Shown piece by piece: positions 33,921-41,040 of a DNA stretch of 64,000 nt (the first letter of the stretch is position 1; every line of letters starts with the position of its first letter). Origin of the DNA: a virus; the IMG/VR virus record IMGVR_UViG_3300029267_002119, positions 38,390 to 102,389 of that record, one strand, 5' to 3'. Below the pieces are notes generated by a model. It was not told the DNA's origin. It ran no database searches and was given only the letters and a program-made list of their open reading frames with translations. Both the position numbers and the translations under genes were made by a program.

Positions 33921-34706
33921 TTACGCTCTCGGCGGCGGCGAGTCCGGCGAGAGGTCCCCCGGCGTCGTGTCACCCGTCGACCCGTCAGGCGGCGACTCCG
34001 AGAGCTTCCTCTCGGCGAGCTTGCGCTGCGGCTCGTACTTGGAGGACTTCACGAGGATGAGCTTGTAGGAGACGAAGAATCCATCGCCGCCGAAGCGGCC
34101 CTCGGTGTCACGATCGACATCCTCCACGTCCATGTACATATCGAGCAGCTTGGTGAACCGGACGATGTCGCCGGGGCGCGGCTGGAGATCCCACTCGCGC
34201 TCGCACAACACTCGGGCGAGGAAGTACTCGCACCGGCGGACGTAGATCACGCCGCGCTCGTCCGGCTCCTGCTCGTGCTCGACGTTGTCCACTCGGCCGC
34301 GAACGAGGATCGGCTGCAAGTACGGCCAATCCGGCTGGATCTCTCGGCGGGCCGAGTCGAGCCTGCTCTTGATGATTACGCGCTCTCCATAGAGCGCATA
34401 GCCCGCGTGCTTCTTCCTCGCGAACGGGTCGTCAGGCTCGGTCTCCGGCGTTGCGATCTTGCTGCGGTGACCGGCGTTCGACAGCGGATGGTCGCCGTCG
34501 ATCCGCCTGTTCTGGTCCTCGAGCACGTAGTAGTAGGCGTTCATGCCGCGAAGCCGTGTGAGCTGCCGCGAGATGAAGTCCGCGTACGCCTTGTTGCGCG
34601 GGCCAATGAACGTGTCTGGAACACCGGCCGTGCCCTTGGTACCAGCGAGGTTCTTGAACTGGCCGTACTCGTAGGAGGGAGGAGTGGGGGGTCGCACGTC
34701 AGCCAC
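33921..34706 (-). CDS. Neck protein, unknown family (T4 gp14 position)
   Basis: 261 residues from GTG at 34706, overlapping the upstream stop by eight bases. Features: FIGPRNKAYADFISRQLTRL, YYYVLEDQNRRIDGDHPLSN, REWDLQPRPGDIVRFTKLLD and GFFVSYKLILVKSSKYEPQR, then a disordered Ser/Pro/Asp-rich tail. By order (connector, this, gp10-like, terminator-like, sheath) it fits a head-closure or neck protein such as T4 gp14. I do not claim a sequence match. Confidence 0.4.
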   Translation of the reverse strand: MADVRPPTPPSYEYGQFKNLAGTKGTAGVPDTFIGPRNKAYADFISRQLTRLRGMNAYYYVLEDQNRRIDGDHPLSNAGHRSKIATPETEPDDPFARKKHAGYALYGERVIIKSRLDSARREIQPDWPYLQPILVRGRVDNVEHEQEPDERGVIYVRRCEYFLARVLCEREWDLQPRPGDIVRFTKLLDMYMDVEDVDRDTEGRFGGDGFFVSYKLILVKSSKYEPQRKLAERKLSESPPDGSTGDTTPGDLSPDSPPPRA

Positions 34707-35157
34707 GGTTCACCTCCCACCAGTTCCGAGAGAACCTCTCGGGCGCATCCTCGTAGAGCCCCTTGGCCCAGCCCCGCACCTTCCTGACCTTGACCGAGAA
34801 CTTGACGATCGGCGGAGGCCGCTTCCCGCCGCGACGTTTCCTATGCCGGAGCGGCTGCCGTTCGCGCACGAACATCTCGCGCTCGCGCTGCTTCCCCGCG
34901 TTCGTCAGCTGGACACGGCTCTCGTCCTGGGCATTCGTCTTGATCCGGGCCTCAGAGCCATCTCGCCTGGGACCGGCAGTGAGCAGGCCCCACGTAACGA
35001 CGTTGAACGCCTTGACGAAGTCGTCCTCAGTCGGGTCATTGCCGGACGCTTCGCGCATGATGTGCGAGTAGATCCCCGAGATCACCAGCGGCGGCAGACT
35101 ATCGGGATCACGGATCGCGACGTAGGGATCGAACTTCTCTTGAGGCTCTTTGGCCAT
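34699..35157 (-). CDS. Small basic neck-module protein
   Basis: 152 residues. The first half is acidic to neutral (FDPYVAIRDPDSLPPLVISG, IMREASGNDPTEDDFVKAFN). The second half is strongly basic (RQPLRHRKRRGGKRPPPIVK), which suggests nucleic acid or capsid contact. It lies three bases after the connector-like gene. No family recognised. Confidence 0.5.
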   Translation of the reverse strand: MAKEPQEKFDPYVAIRDPDSLPPLVISGIYSHIMREASGNDPTEDDFVKAFNVVTWGLLTAGPRRDGSEARIKTNAQDESRVQLTNAGKQREREMFVRERQPLRHRKRRGGKRPPPIVKFSVKVRKVRGWAKGLYEDAPERFSRNWWEVNRG

Positions 35158-35160
35158 CGG

Positions 35161-35997
35161 CTACCCGGTGATGATCGGAACGGCGCGTTTCCAGTTGAGG
35201 ATGTCCTGGTTGAGCTTCTCCATGACGGTCTCGGCGTTGGACATCAGGTCGGTGCCGTTCATCGTCCGATCGCCAGCGATCGACGGCCACGAGTCCACAG
35301 TCATGCGAATGTTCCCCAGCGTACCCATCGCCTCGGCCAGGAGCTTCCGCCTGAAGAAGCCCGTCTCCTGCGGATCGAGTACGCGCGTGTCGATGTTCCA
35401 CGACCAGACGGTCACGAGCGCCTGGTCCAGCCCAGAGTTGACGGACGCGGGAGGCGGCATGATCTCGAGCGTGCGCGTCTCCTTCGTCCACTCCCAGTCC
35501 CGGTCGGTCGAGAAGATCCGGCCGATCTCTTCGAGGTACTGGAGCCGCTGCACCAGGTCGGAGTAGGGTAGCGGCGCGACGTTCGGGTTCGTCCACTGGC
35601 CGAACAGGAGCGAGAAGTACGTGTAGCTGAACTGGTCCGCGTCGAGCGTCGGGAGCTGGTAGTTCGGGTAGTCGATGCGGATCACCTCGATGATGTCGGG
35701 CGGCAGCAGGTAGGAGGTCTGCCCGTTGGCGAGAGGGATCTGGAGCACCTTGCGGAAGCCGACTCGCTCGCAGTACCAGCGCTTCGTCTCCTCCATGCAG
35801 TCGTCGTAGTGGGTCTCGCCGGGCGGGAACGGCTGGCCGGTGAGCGGGTCGAGATCGCCGGGCGAGGTCAACTCGATGTCCACGATCCCGCCGCCGAGCT
35901 TACGGAGCACCCAGCGCCAGTGCTCGGGCTCGCTCTTGCCCTGGCCGGAGATCGCCGGGAGGTCGTCGGGAACGGGGGGCTCTGGAGCTTGGGTCAT
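35161..35997 (-). CDS. Head-tail connector-like protein (neck module, first gene)
   Basis: 278 residues. The central motif, VLQIPLANGQTSYLLPPDII followed by EVIRIDYPNYQLPTLDA, matches the 'strand, Y-x-LPxDxxxV' element found in many phage adaptor/stopper proteins. Near the C-terminus is a helix with FFRRKLLAEAMGTLGNIRMT. It is the first gene of the leftward neck-tail run, transcribed divergently from a rightward cassette. ATG at 35997 with CAGGAG upstream, and a TTAGGAT -10-like element about 25 bases before it. Confidence 0.5.
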   Translation of the reverse strand: MTQAPEPPVPDDLPAISGQGKSEPEHWRWVLRKLGGGIVDIELTSPGDLDPLTGQPFPPGETHYDDCMEETKRWYCERVGFRKVLQIPLANGQTSYLLPPDIIEVIRIDYPNYQLPTLDADQFSYTYFSLLFGQWTNPNVAPLPYSDLVQRLQYLEEIGRIFSTDRDWEWTKETRTLEIMPPPASVNSGLDQALVTVWSWNIDTRVLDPQETGFFRRKLLAEAMGTLGNIRMTVDSWPSIAGDRTMNGTDLMSNAETVMEKLNQDILNWKRAVPIITG

Positions 35998-36069
35998 GGG
36001 TTGCTCCTGGGGTCCGCTTCCATCCTAACTTGCGGTGGAGGGCCGGGCTACAGCGCTACTTAGGGGAAC

Positions 36070-36113
36070 GGTGTGAGAATGGCGGGCGAGATTGTTGAGA
36101 GGGATGAAAGGAG
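36070..36113 (+). promoter_or_regulatory. Repeated 44-base 5' leader, copy 1
   Basis: GGTGTGAGAA, a 12-base spacer, then TTGTTGAGAGGG and a purine-rich AAAGGAG ribosome site, ending four bases before ATG 36118. The same arrangement with identical spacing is at 52702-52745 before another rightward operon. The divergent gap 35998-36117 holds this leader plus a CCGGGCTACAGC element (36042-36054) that resembles the CTGGGTAGAAC promoter motif loosely. Confidence 0.6.
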
Positions 36114-36117
36114 CCTC

Positions 36118-36402
36118 ATGACCGACCCTGACCTGATCGAGATCCGCGACCTGTGCCGCGACCTGGCCGACGATCGCACCGGCCCCGACTGCCATGGCCT
36201 CGTCTTCCGCATCAACAAGTGGCTGCACGTGGACATCAGGACCAGGACCAACTCCTCCGGGCTCCGCCTCTGCACCGCTGGCCGCGCCGCCGCGCGCAAC
36301 CGCGACCGCTCGTTCAAGCTGACCGGCCGCACGTCGGTGGCGACCCGGATCGCCAAGTGCGCCCGGAGGATCACCGAGGAGACCCGTGCCCAGTCCAACT
36401 GA
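36118..36402 (+). CDS. Small basic protein, first gene of rightward cassette
   Basis: 94 residues from ATG 36118 with AAAGGAG four bases upstream. It begins MTDPDLIEIRDLCRDLADDR and becomes basic (GRAAARNRDRSFKLTGRTSV, ATRIAKCARRITEET). Its end overlaps the next gene's start by 17 bases. Function unknown. Probably early-expressed, judging from the leader and the absence of structural neighbours. Confidence 0.55.
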   Translation: MTDPDLIEIRDLCRDLADDRTGPDCHGLVFRINKWLHVDIRTRTNSSGLRLCTAGRAAARNRDRSFKLTGRTSVATRIAKCARRITEETRAQSN

Positions 36403-37042
36403 CCGCGACGTCTTGAAGACCATCCGGGCGGCCCGCAAGTGGGTCGCTCACTACAAGCCGTTCCACAAGGAGCCGTCGTGCGCCAAGAAGCTGCGCTCGT
36501 GGCGGCGCAAGCTGAAGTTCGCGCTGGCCGAGGCCGACGCCCGCCAGCTCGACGTGCCGCCCGATCCCTACGCGCCACCTCCCCCGCCGCCGCCCCCTCC
36601 CACCGAGGAGGAGGTCCGGGCGAAGCACCTGGCGGAGCTGCGATGCGACCGTTTCCTGGCCGACTGGTCGGTCTGCAAGGGGACGACCGCCTGGGCCGCG
36701 TGGGGCGGCTCCGGCTGGTCGGCCGTCACGATCATCACCCCGGCCCGCGTCTGGGCCACGGCGAAGCGCGTGGATGCGCGGTCAGGCGAGCCCGTGACCG
36801 AGAAGACGGCCCACGTGCGAATGGACCGTCTCGTCCGCCGAGACGCCGCCCTGAAGGGCAAGGACAAGCCGACCCTGCTTCCGAGCGAGGTCTTCCCCCA
36901 GGAGGATGACGACGGGGAGCAGGAACCGGCCGAGCCCGAGGCGACCGAGACCAGGCCCCCAGAGATCGTCGATGCCGTTCGCAAGCGGCTGCCGAAGCTG
37001 ATGGACCTGGTCGGCGATGACGCGACCATCGACGACTGGTAG
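36386..37042 (+). CDS. Unknown protein with polyproline linker
   Basis: 218 residues from GTG 36386. A basic helical N-terminus (RAARKWVAHYKPFHKEPSCA, KKLRSWRRKLKF) is joined by a run of about nine prolines to a domain with RCDRFLADWSVCKGTTAWAA and TIITPARVWATAKRVDARSG. The end is acidic. No family recognised. The stop at 37042 lies two bases before a copy of the promoter motif. Confidence 0.55.
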   Translation: MPSPTDRDVLKTIRAARKWVAHYKPFHKEPSCAKKLRSWRRKLKFALAEADARQLDVPPDPYAPPPPPPPPPTEEEVRAKHLAELRCDRFLADWSVCKGTTAWAAWGGSGWSAVTIITPARVWATAKRVDARSGEPVTEKTAHVRMDRLVRRDAALKGKDKPTLLPSEVFPQEDDDGEQEPAEPEATETRPPEIVDAVRKRLPKLMDLVGDDATIDDW

Positions 37043-37044
37043 AG

Positions 37045-37055
37045 CTGGGTAGAAC
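37045..37055 (+). promoter_or_regulatory. CTGGGTAGAAC promoter-like motif, leaderless geometry
   Basis: TAGAAC ends at 37055 and ATG 37062 follows after exactly six bases, with no ribosome site between. If TAGAAC is the -10 element, transcription would begin at or next to the A of the ATG. Confidence 0.6.
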
Positions 37056-37061
37056 AGTGGC

Positions 37062-37994
37062 ATGAGAGAACTAGAGGTCGGCGACGAGGTCTTCTGGTAC
37101 GACGACAAGGACGAGCGACGGCGAGGTCGGGTCTGTGACAGCGACGGCGAGCTGGTTGTCCGGCCCTACGATGTGCTCGGTCGGCTCCAGCTCGAGGAGC
37201 ACGTAGCACTCAGCCCGACCAGGATGAGGCTCGCTTCTGGCGTTGATCAGCTGGCGGAGCTGGCTCCGATCGTCATGCACCTGTCCCACCTGATCGAGTG
37301 CTACGAGGGCGGCCGGGGACACCCCAAGGCGACCTACTGCGGCGACTGGAAGATCAACACCGAGCACAAGCCGTGGTCGCTTCACAGCCCAAAGGCCGAG
37401 GTCGATCCGCTCCGTGTGCATCAGCGCGGATTCTGCTCCGATGATCCGTGGAAGAAGCTGATCGAGGACACCGCACTGGCCTTGGACTACAGCGACCGCA
37501 GCGAGCCGCTCAAGGACCGCGAGCTACCCGACGAAGCCTACGAGAGCGCGGCCGAGCTGAAGCTGTGCCCACGCTGCTTCCGCGCGGCCGTGATGGAGCG
37601 CACCTGGCCGCTCGAGCCGGGTCGCCTCTCCGAGGAGGAGCTGAAGAGGTTCGTGCTCGGCTTCCTCGACGGCAGCGTCTACTCGGACCGGCACATTCCG
37701 TCCTGGGAGGCCGTGGCCGCCGCCGAAACCGAGGAAGAGGCCCAGCGGGCCGCCGAGCGGTGGGGCCGCGACTGCTCGATGGTCTTCATGTGCCTGATGC
37801 TGTCCCCGCCCCCACCGCCGGACTACGCGGAGAAGATCGCGATCGTGTGGGAGTGGTTCGAGAAGCGCGGCCCGCGCTCGATCAACGGTATGCCCGGGTT
37901 CTTCTCCCACCACTTCATGCACCGCGATGACTGGAAGCGGGCTGCGCCCGCGATCGAGCGCGAGCTGAAGCGGAGGCGGGAGTTCGAGATCTAG
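37062..37994 (+). CDS. Unknown protein with Cys motifs, probably leaderless
   Basis: 310 residues. The N-terminal 40 residues (VGDEVFWYDDKDERRRGRVC) resemble a small SH3-like barrel. Cys/His pairs follow (HLSHLIECYEGGRGHPKATY with CGDW; ELKLCPRCFRAAVMER), so metal binding is likely. The C-terminal part is helical with MFMCLMLSPPPPPDYAEKIA-type segments. The gene ends in a four-base overlap with the convergent zinc-ribbon gene. No family recognised. Confidence 0.55.
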   Translation: MRELEVGDEVFWYDDKDERRRGRVCDSDGELVVRPYDVLGRLQLEEHVALSPTRMRLASGVDQLAELAPIVMHLSHLIECYEGGRGHPKATYCGDWKINTEHKPWSLHSPKAEVDPLRVHQRGFCSDDPWKKLIEDTALALDYSDRSEPLKDRELPDEAYESAAELKLCPRCFRAAVMERTWPLEPGRLSEEELKRFVLGFLDGSVYSDRHIPSWEAVAAAETEEEAQRAAERWGRDCSMVFMCLMLSPPPPPDYAEKIAIVWEWFEKRGPRSINGMPGFFSHHFMHRDDWKRAAPAIERELKRRREFEI

Positions 37995-38743
37995 GTGACA
38001 CCATGAGCGATATGAGAGTCTGGATGCCGCTGTACGCGCAGGCGCCATCTGCTCAAGATCGACAACACCTCTCGGGAATCGGACGACGTGAATCTGCTTC
38101 CACATCCCGAACAATCCAACGACGTGCGCTGGACAGCAGACTGAGCGGCAACTCTCTCTGGAATCGGCCGACCGCATCGTCCGCATCTAAGCAGCCACTT
38201 CTCGCGATCAGGATGAGTTGCGCGCGCCAGACTCGCCGCCTTGACGTCGGCCGATAATGGAATCATCCCCTCCGGGGTAGATCGTAAGGAGAGCCGTCCA
38301 GCCGGACTCTCTGAGAGCCAGCCGTCATCGACGGCGTCATCGACGGCGGTGTCTACCTCGAAGCGGAGATTGTTCGGACACTCATAGCAAACCTCACCGC
38401 CACCATCGAACTGGCACCACCGGCCCGACAGCGCGTTGCACAACTCGCTGAAGGTCATCGATCCCCACAGCTCAAGCGTTCGGAAGATGGCCTGTCGGAT
38501 AGCAAGCTCTCGCTGACGGAGGTAGCCATCATCCACCCCGTGATCGCCGGGTCGCAGTTCAAGCGTGTACCGGCAGTGCGGAAACCTAAAACACCCCCAG
38601 AATGCCTTACCATCGCGTCTCCTGTAGCGAACGACCATCCCAGCATCACCACAGCTGGCGCATACCGGAGGAACAACGCCCTCCTTAGTCTCCGTGCTTG
38701 ATTCGCACCCAACCAGCGCGTGCCGGAAGCGATTCTCCAACAT
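37991..38743 (-). CDS. Zinc-ribbon protein (topoisomerase-type C4 finger)
   Basis: 250 residues from ATG 38743, with GAGGAAG upstream; the gene begins inside the 3' end of the CoiA-like gene. VCASCGDAGMVVRYRRRDGK and then FWGCFRFPHCRYT form the C4 zinc ribbon seen at the C-termini of type I topoisomerases (CxxC ... GxFxxC..xP.C). A second C4 site lies near the C-terminus (LRCGRCGRPIPER; DCSGCGSRF). The middle has an AIRQAIFRTLELWGSMTFSE helix region, perhaps a winged helix. Likely DNA-binding partner of the CoiA-like nuclease. Confidence 0.6.
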   Translation of the reverse strand: MLENRFRHALVGCESSTETKEGVVPPVCASCGDAGMVVRYRRRDGKAFWGCFRFPHCRYTLELRPGDHGVDDGYLRQRELAIRQAIFRTLELWGSMTFSELCNALSGRWCQFDGGGEVCYECPNNLRFEVDTAVDDAVDDGWLSESPAGRLSLRSTPEGMIPLSADVKAASLARATHPDREKWLLRCGRCGRPIPERVAAQSAVQRTSLDCSGCGSRFTSSDSREVLSILSRWRLRVQRHPDSHIAHGVT

Positions 38744-39281
38744 CGTCTTCCTCGTAGAACGAGACGAGACCGACTTCACCGCACTTGCGGTTGCACCACT
38801 CGCGGTTGCGAGGCGTATCCGCCCTCTTCCCAAGCCACCACCGGACGTCGATACCCTGCTCGGCGTAGTCATTAGTACGCTCCTCCAGCTCCCCTTGCGT
38901 GATCGACGCGAGCTGGACTTCGTGCGCCTGCCACCACCCGGTCGACCATATGCACATGACGTCGGCCACCCGCTTGCGATCCTCGATCGCGTACTCCAGC
39001 AGGATGTCTGGTAGGAAATCGGCATATGAACGGCGAAGCAGGGAAACTACAACCTGTTTCGCGATCAGGTGGTCCAACGACTCTGGGTGAAACCTGTAGT
39101 CAGAGGAACACGTTCGCGCCAGATGGGCGAAGTGTGGCCGAATGATCTGGCCGCACTTGAGTACCATGTCTCCGCCACAGAGTTGGCACATCACATCCCG
39201 ACGATCGAGCCTTTGCGGCTCATCGATCTGCGTCAGATCCAAGCGCTTTCCAGAACTACGGCTCTTGGCTACGAATGGCAT
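38685..39281 (-). CDS. CoiA-like nuclease
   Basis: 198 residues from ATG 39281. A CxxC finger (MCQLCGGDMVLKCGQIIRPH, then FAHL) is followed by ESLDHLIAKQVVVSLL, then YAIEDRKRVADVMCIWSTGW and AHEVQLASITQGELEERTND, Y..QGIDVRWWLG. This order, with the HFAH, the ExxxH..K helix and a D...ExQ core followed by RT..Y...G....W, is that of CoiA-family competence proteins, which carry a restriction-type nuclease core. In competent bacteria CoiA acts in recombination of incoming DNA. A phage copy could process DNA or attack the host. GC is lower here than in the structural genes by eye. Confidence 0.7.
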   Translation of the reverse strand: MPFVAKSRSSGKRLDLTQIDEPQRLDRRDVMCQLCGGDMVLKCGQIIRPHFAHLARTCSSDYRFHPESLDHLIAKQVVVSLLRRSYADFLPDILLEYAIEDRKRVADVMCIWSTGWWQAHEVQLASITQGELEERTNDYAEQGIDVRWWLGKRADTPRNREWCNRKCGEVGLVSFYEEDDVGESLPARAGWVRIKHGD

Positions 39282-39301
39282 GTCGAGCTGCCCGCTTTCA
39301 T
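39269..39301 (-). other. Ten-codon leaderless upstream ORF over the CoiA start
   Basis: ATG at 39301 lies exactly six bases after TAGAAC of the promoter motif. It encodes MKAGSSTCHS and stops at TAG 39269-39271, just past the CoiA ATG at 39281 in another frame. The CoiA ATG has no good ribosome site, so translation could depend on coupling to this short frame. Alternatively it is a by-product of promoter spacing. Confidence 0.4.
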
Positions 39302-39307
39302 CGGTCA

Positions 39308-39318
39308 GTTCTACCCCG
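39308..39318 (-). promoter_or_regulatory. CGGGGTAGAAC promoter-like motif before the CoiA gene
   Basis: Minus-strand copy of the shared motif. TAGAAC (39313-39308) is followed after six bases by ATG 39301, and the CoiA ATG is 26 bases downstream of it. With the plus-strand copy at 39370-39380 it forms a divergent promoter pair. Confidence 0.55.
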
Positions 39319-39369
39319 GTCTTCCGACACCTCGCCGGTTTTCTCGGCCTGCACTGAGCGTCCGAAGTG

Positions 39370-39380
39370 CTGGGTAGAAC
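39370..39380 (+). promoter_or_regulatory. CTGGGTAGAAC promoter-like motif with short leader
   Basis: TAGAAC ends 20 bases before ATG 39401. Unlike the leaderless copies, an AAGGAG ribosome site lies between, so this transcript would carry a short leader of about 14 bases. Confidence 0.55.
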
Positions 39381-39400
39381 AGTCTCAAGGAGCGATCTCT

Positions 39401-39859
39401 ATGACTAAGGACGAGGCGATCGATCTCATGCTGGTATTGACCAAGGACAAACCTCAATCGGGACAGACGAATTGGAACGGACTGCGCACCCGCGTCGCCA
39501 AGTTCGTGGAAATCATCAATACCGGCAACTGCGAGATGGCGGCCGATGACGATGGTCTCACGATCGCCATGCGAAAACAGAACAACGGCCGTCTGATCTG
39601 GTCCATCAAGTTCCTCTGCAACTGCCCGTCAACACAAGGCAGAGTCGTTCTACAATTCGCCCCCGACACCTGGCTCTATGACCACAAGGCAAAGCGCGCG
39701 CTCCAAGCTCTCGGACTATGCGACCCAAAGCCGCCCTCACCTAAAGAGCTGTGTCGTAGGCGCCGAGCAAGGGAAGTGCGCGTGCACGAGGGGCGCGCCC
39801 GGGGCTCTAACAAGCCCTCATCGCCGCCGCCCGCTTCGGAGTCACCTTCCGCGCCCTGA
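39401..39859 (+). CDS. Unknown protein, single rightward gene
   Basis: 152 residues from ATG 39401 (AAGGAG about eight bases upstream). It starts MTKDEAIDLMLVLTKDKPQS and has a compact region with TNWNGLRTRVAKFVEIINTG and GRLIWSIKFLCNCPSTQGRV. A basic, Ser/Pro-rich tail (ELCRRRRAREVRVHEGRARG) follows. The 3' end overlaps the convergent endonuclease gene by 53 bases. No family recognised. Confidence 0.5.
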   Translation: MTKDEAIDLMLVLTKDKPQSGQTNWNGLRTRVAKFVEIINTGNCEMAADDDGLTIAMRKQNNGRLIWSIKFLCNCPSTQGRVVLQFAPDTWLYDHKAKRALQALGLCDPKPPSPKELCRRRRAREVRVHEGRARGSNKPSSPPPASESPSAP

Positions 39860-40913
39860 ACCCAGGGACCTTCACGTGGCGGCCGGTCTTGCCCTTGCGG
39901 ATGTTGGCCAGGCACTCGGGCGTGACCACGTTGCCCAGCTCGTCGGCGAGCTTACGAGCTGAGAGTAGCTTGTCGTCCCTGAACCGTTCTTTGACGAACC
40001 TGATCTGCTCGTCCGTCAGCTTCGTGTTCCTCCGGCCGCCGCGCGCCTTCTTCGAGATCCGGCGGCGGGTCTCCGGGTTCTGCATGTTGCTGGTGCGGGT
40101 CGTGTCCTTCAGGTGAGCTGGGTTCACGCAGGCGCGGTTCGCGCAGGTGTGGGCGACGTCGTTCTCAGCCATCTTGCCGTTGGCGATCAGGTAGGAGACC
40201 AGGTGGGCGCCCCGGACCCGGCCGCAGATGTTGAAGGCGCCGTAGCCCGAGCTGTCCTTCGCGGCCTGCCACTCCCAGCAGTCGTCGGGTCCGGCCTTGG
40301 CGACCTTCTTCCAGAAGCGCCTGGTTGTCTTCTCATCTGCCTCGATCGGACTGCTCCTGCCGCGTCTCCTCTTCCCGCGATCCGATCGCGCCTTCTTCGG
40401 CACCACTGGTACGTCCTGCCGCTGCCAGGTCCGTCCCAGCTTGATGTCCGACAGGTGAGGCTGGCTGACGCCGAACTCCTCGGCCAGTGCCCGTTGGGAC
40501 TCCCCCGCTTCCAGCCGGGCGCGGATCTCGTCCACCTTCGCCCAGTCGAGTTTGGCGCGACCGTTCTTCTCCCCACTCTGGTCCGCGAATCGGCCGCGCT
40601 CAACCATGTCGGCCGAGTTGTCAGCTGGCGTGCCGAGAACCAGGTGTCGTGGGTTCACGCAGGCCGGGTCGTCGCATGTGTGCCGCACGAGCGCGCCGTC
40701 CGGGATCTGACCGTTCGCCTGTACATAGGCCACCCGGTGGGCGAGCAGAGAGCGGTTGTCCAGCCTGAAGACGCCATAGCCGCGCGCGTTCTTGCTCGCC
40801 GTCCACAGGACGCAGGCGTCTGGAGCGGCAAGCCGGTCTACGGCCGAGGGCTCGATCTTCTGGTTCCATCGCTCCAGGTCGCGCGGCGAGAACTTGGGGT
40901 AGTTGGTGGGCAC
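39807..40913 (-). CDS. Homing endonuclease with two HNH domains
   Basis: 368 residues from GTG 40913, which has GGAGG six bases upstream; a GTG at 40958 has no such site. It is built of two HNH-plus-helix-turn-helix units. Unit 1: CVLWTASKNARGYGVFRLDN, LVRHTCDDPACVNPRHLVLG, then a LDWAKVDEIRARLEAGESQR helix-turn-helix. Unit 2: CWEWQAAKDSSGYGAFNICG, VAHTCANRACVNPAHLKDTT, then LTDEQIRFVKERFRDDKLLS. Both keep the H...N..H catalytic pattern (HTC..xxC.NPxHL). It sits after the capsid terminator. Probably a free-standing homing enzyme; the internal duplication is unusual. Confidence 0.8.
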   Translation of the reverse strand: MPTNYPKFSPRDLERWNQKIEPSAVDRLAAPDACVLWTASKNARGYGVFRLDNRSLLAHRVAYVQANGQIPDGALVRHTCDDPACVNPRHLVLGTPADNSADMVERGRFADQSGEKNGRAKLDWAKVDEIRARLEAGESQRALAEEFGVSQPHLSDIKLGRTWQRQDVPVVPKKARSDRGKRRRGRSSPIEADEKTTRRFWKKVAKAGPDDCWEWQAAKDSSGYGAFNICGRVRGAHLVSYLIANGKMAENDVAHTCANRACVNPAHLKDTTRTSNMQNPETRRRISKKARGGRRNTKLTDEQIRFVKERFRDDKLLSARKLADELGNVVTPECLANIRKGKTGRHVKVPGFRARKVTPKRAAAMRAC

Positions 40914-40965
40914 AGCGAACCTCCACCAACTAATATAGATCGGCGCTCGACGCTTCACAAGCAGA

Positions 40966-40993
40966 AGGGGCGACGGCCGAAACCGTCGCCCCT
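40966..40993 (-). terminator. Hairpin terminator after the capsid gene
   Basis: A perfect 11-base stem, AGGGGCGACGG and its complement, closes a six-base loop. On the minus strand it is followed by a partly T-rich TCTGCTT. It lies 48 bases after the major capsid stop and would separate the head operon from the endonuclease gene. The remaining bases of 40914-41040 show nothing clear. Confidence 0.75.
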
Positions 40994-41040
40994 CCGTTGA
41001 ACGTGCGACCTATAAGATCGCCGATCGAACCGTCTTCGGC

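Noticed and set aside
37991-39025. Longer form of the zinc-ribbon gene starting at 39025
   Set aside because: The extra 94 codons are a Ser/Arg-rich shadow of the CoiA-like gene. ATG 38743 has a good ribosome site.
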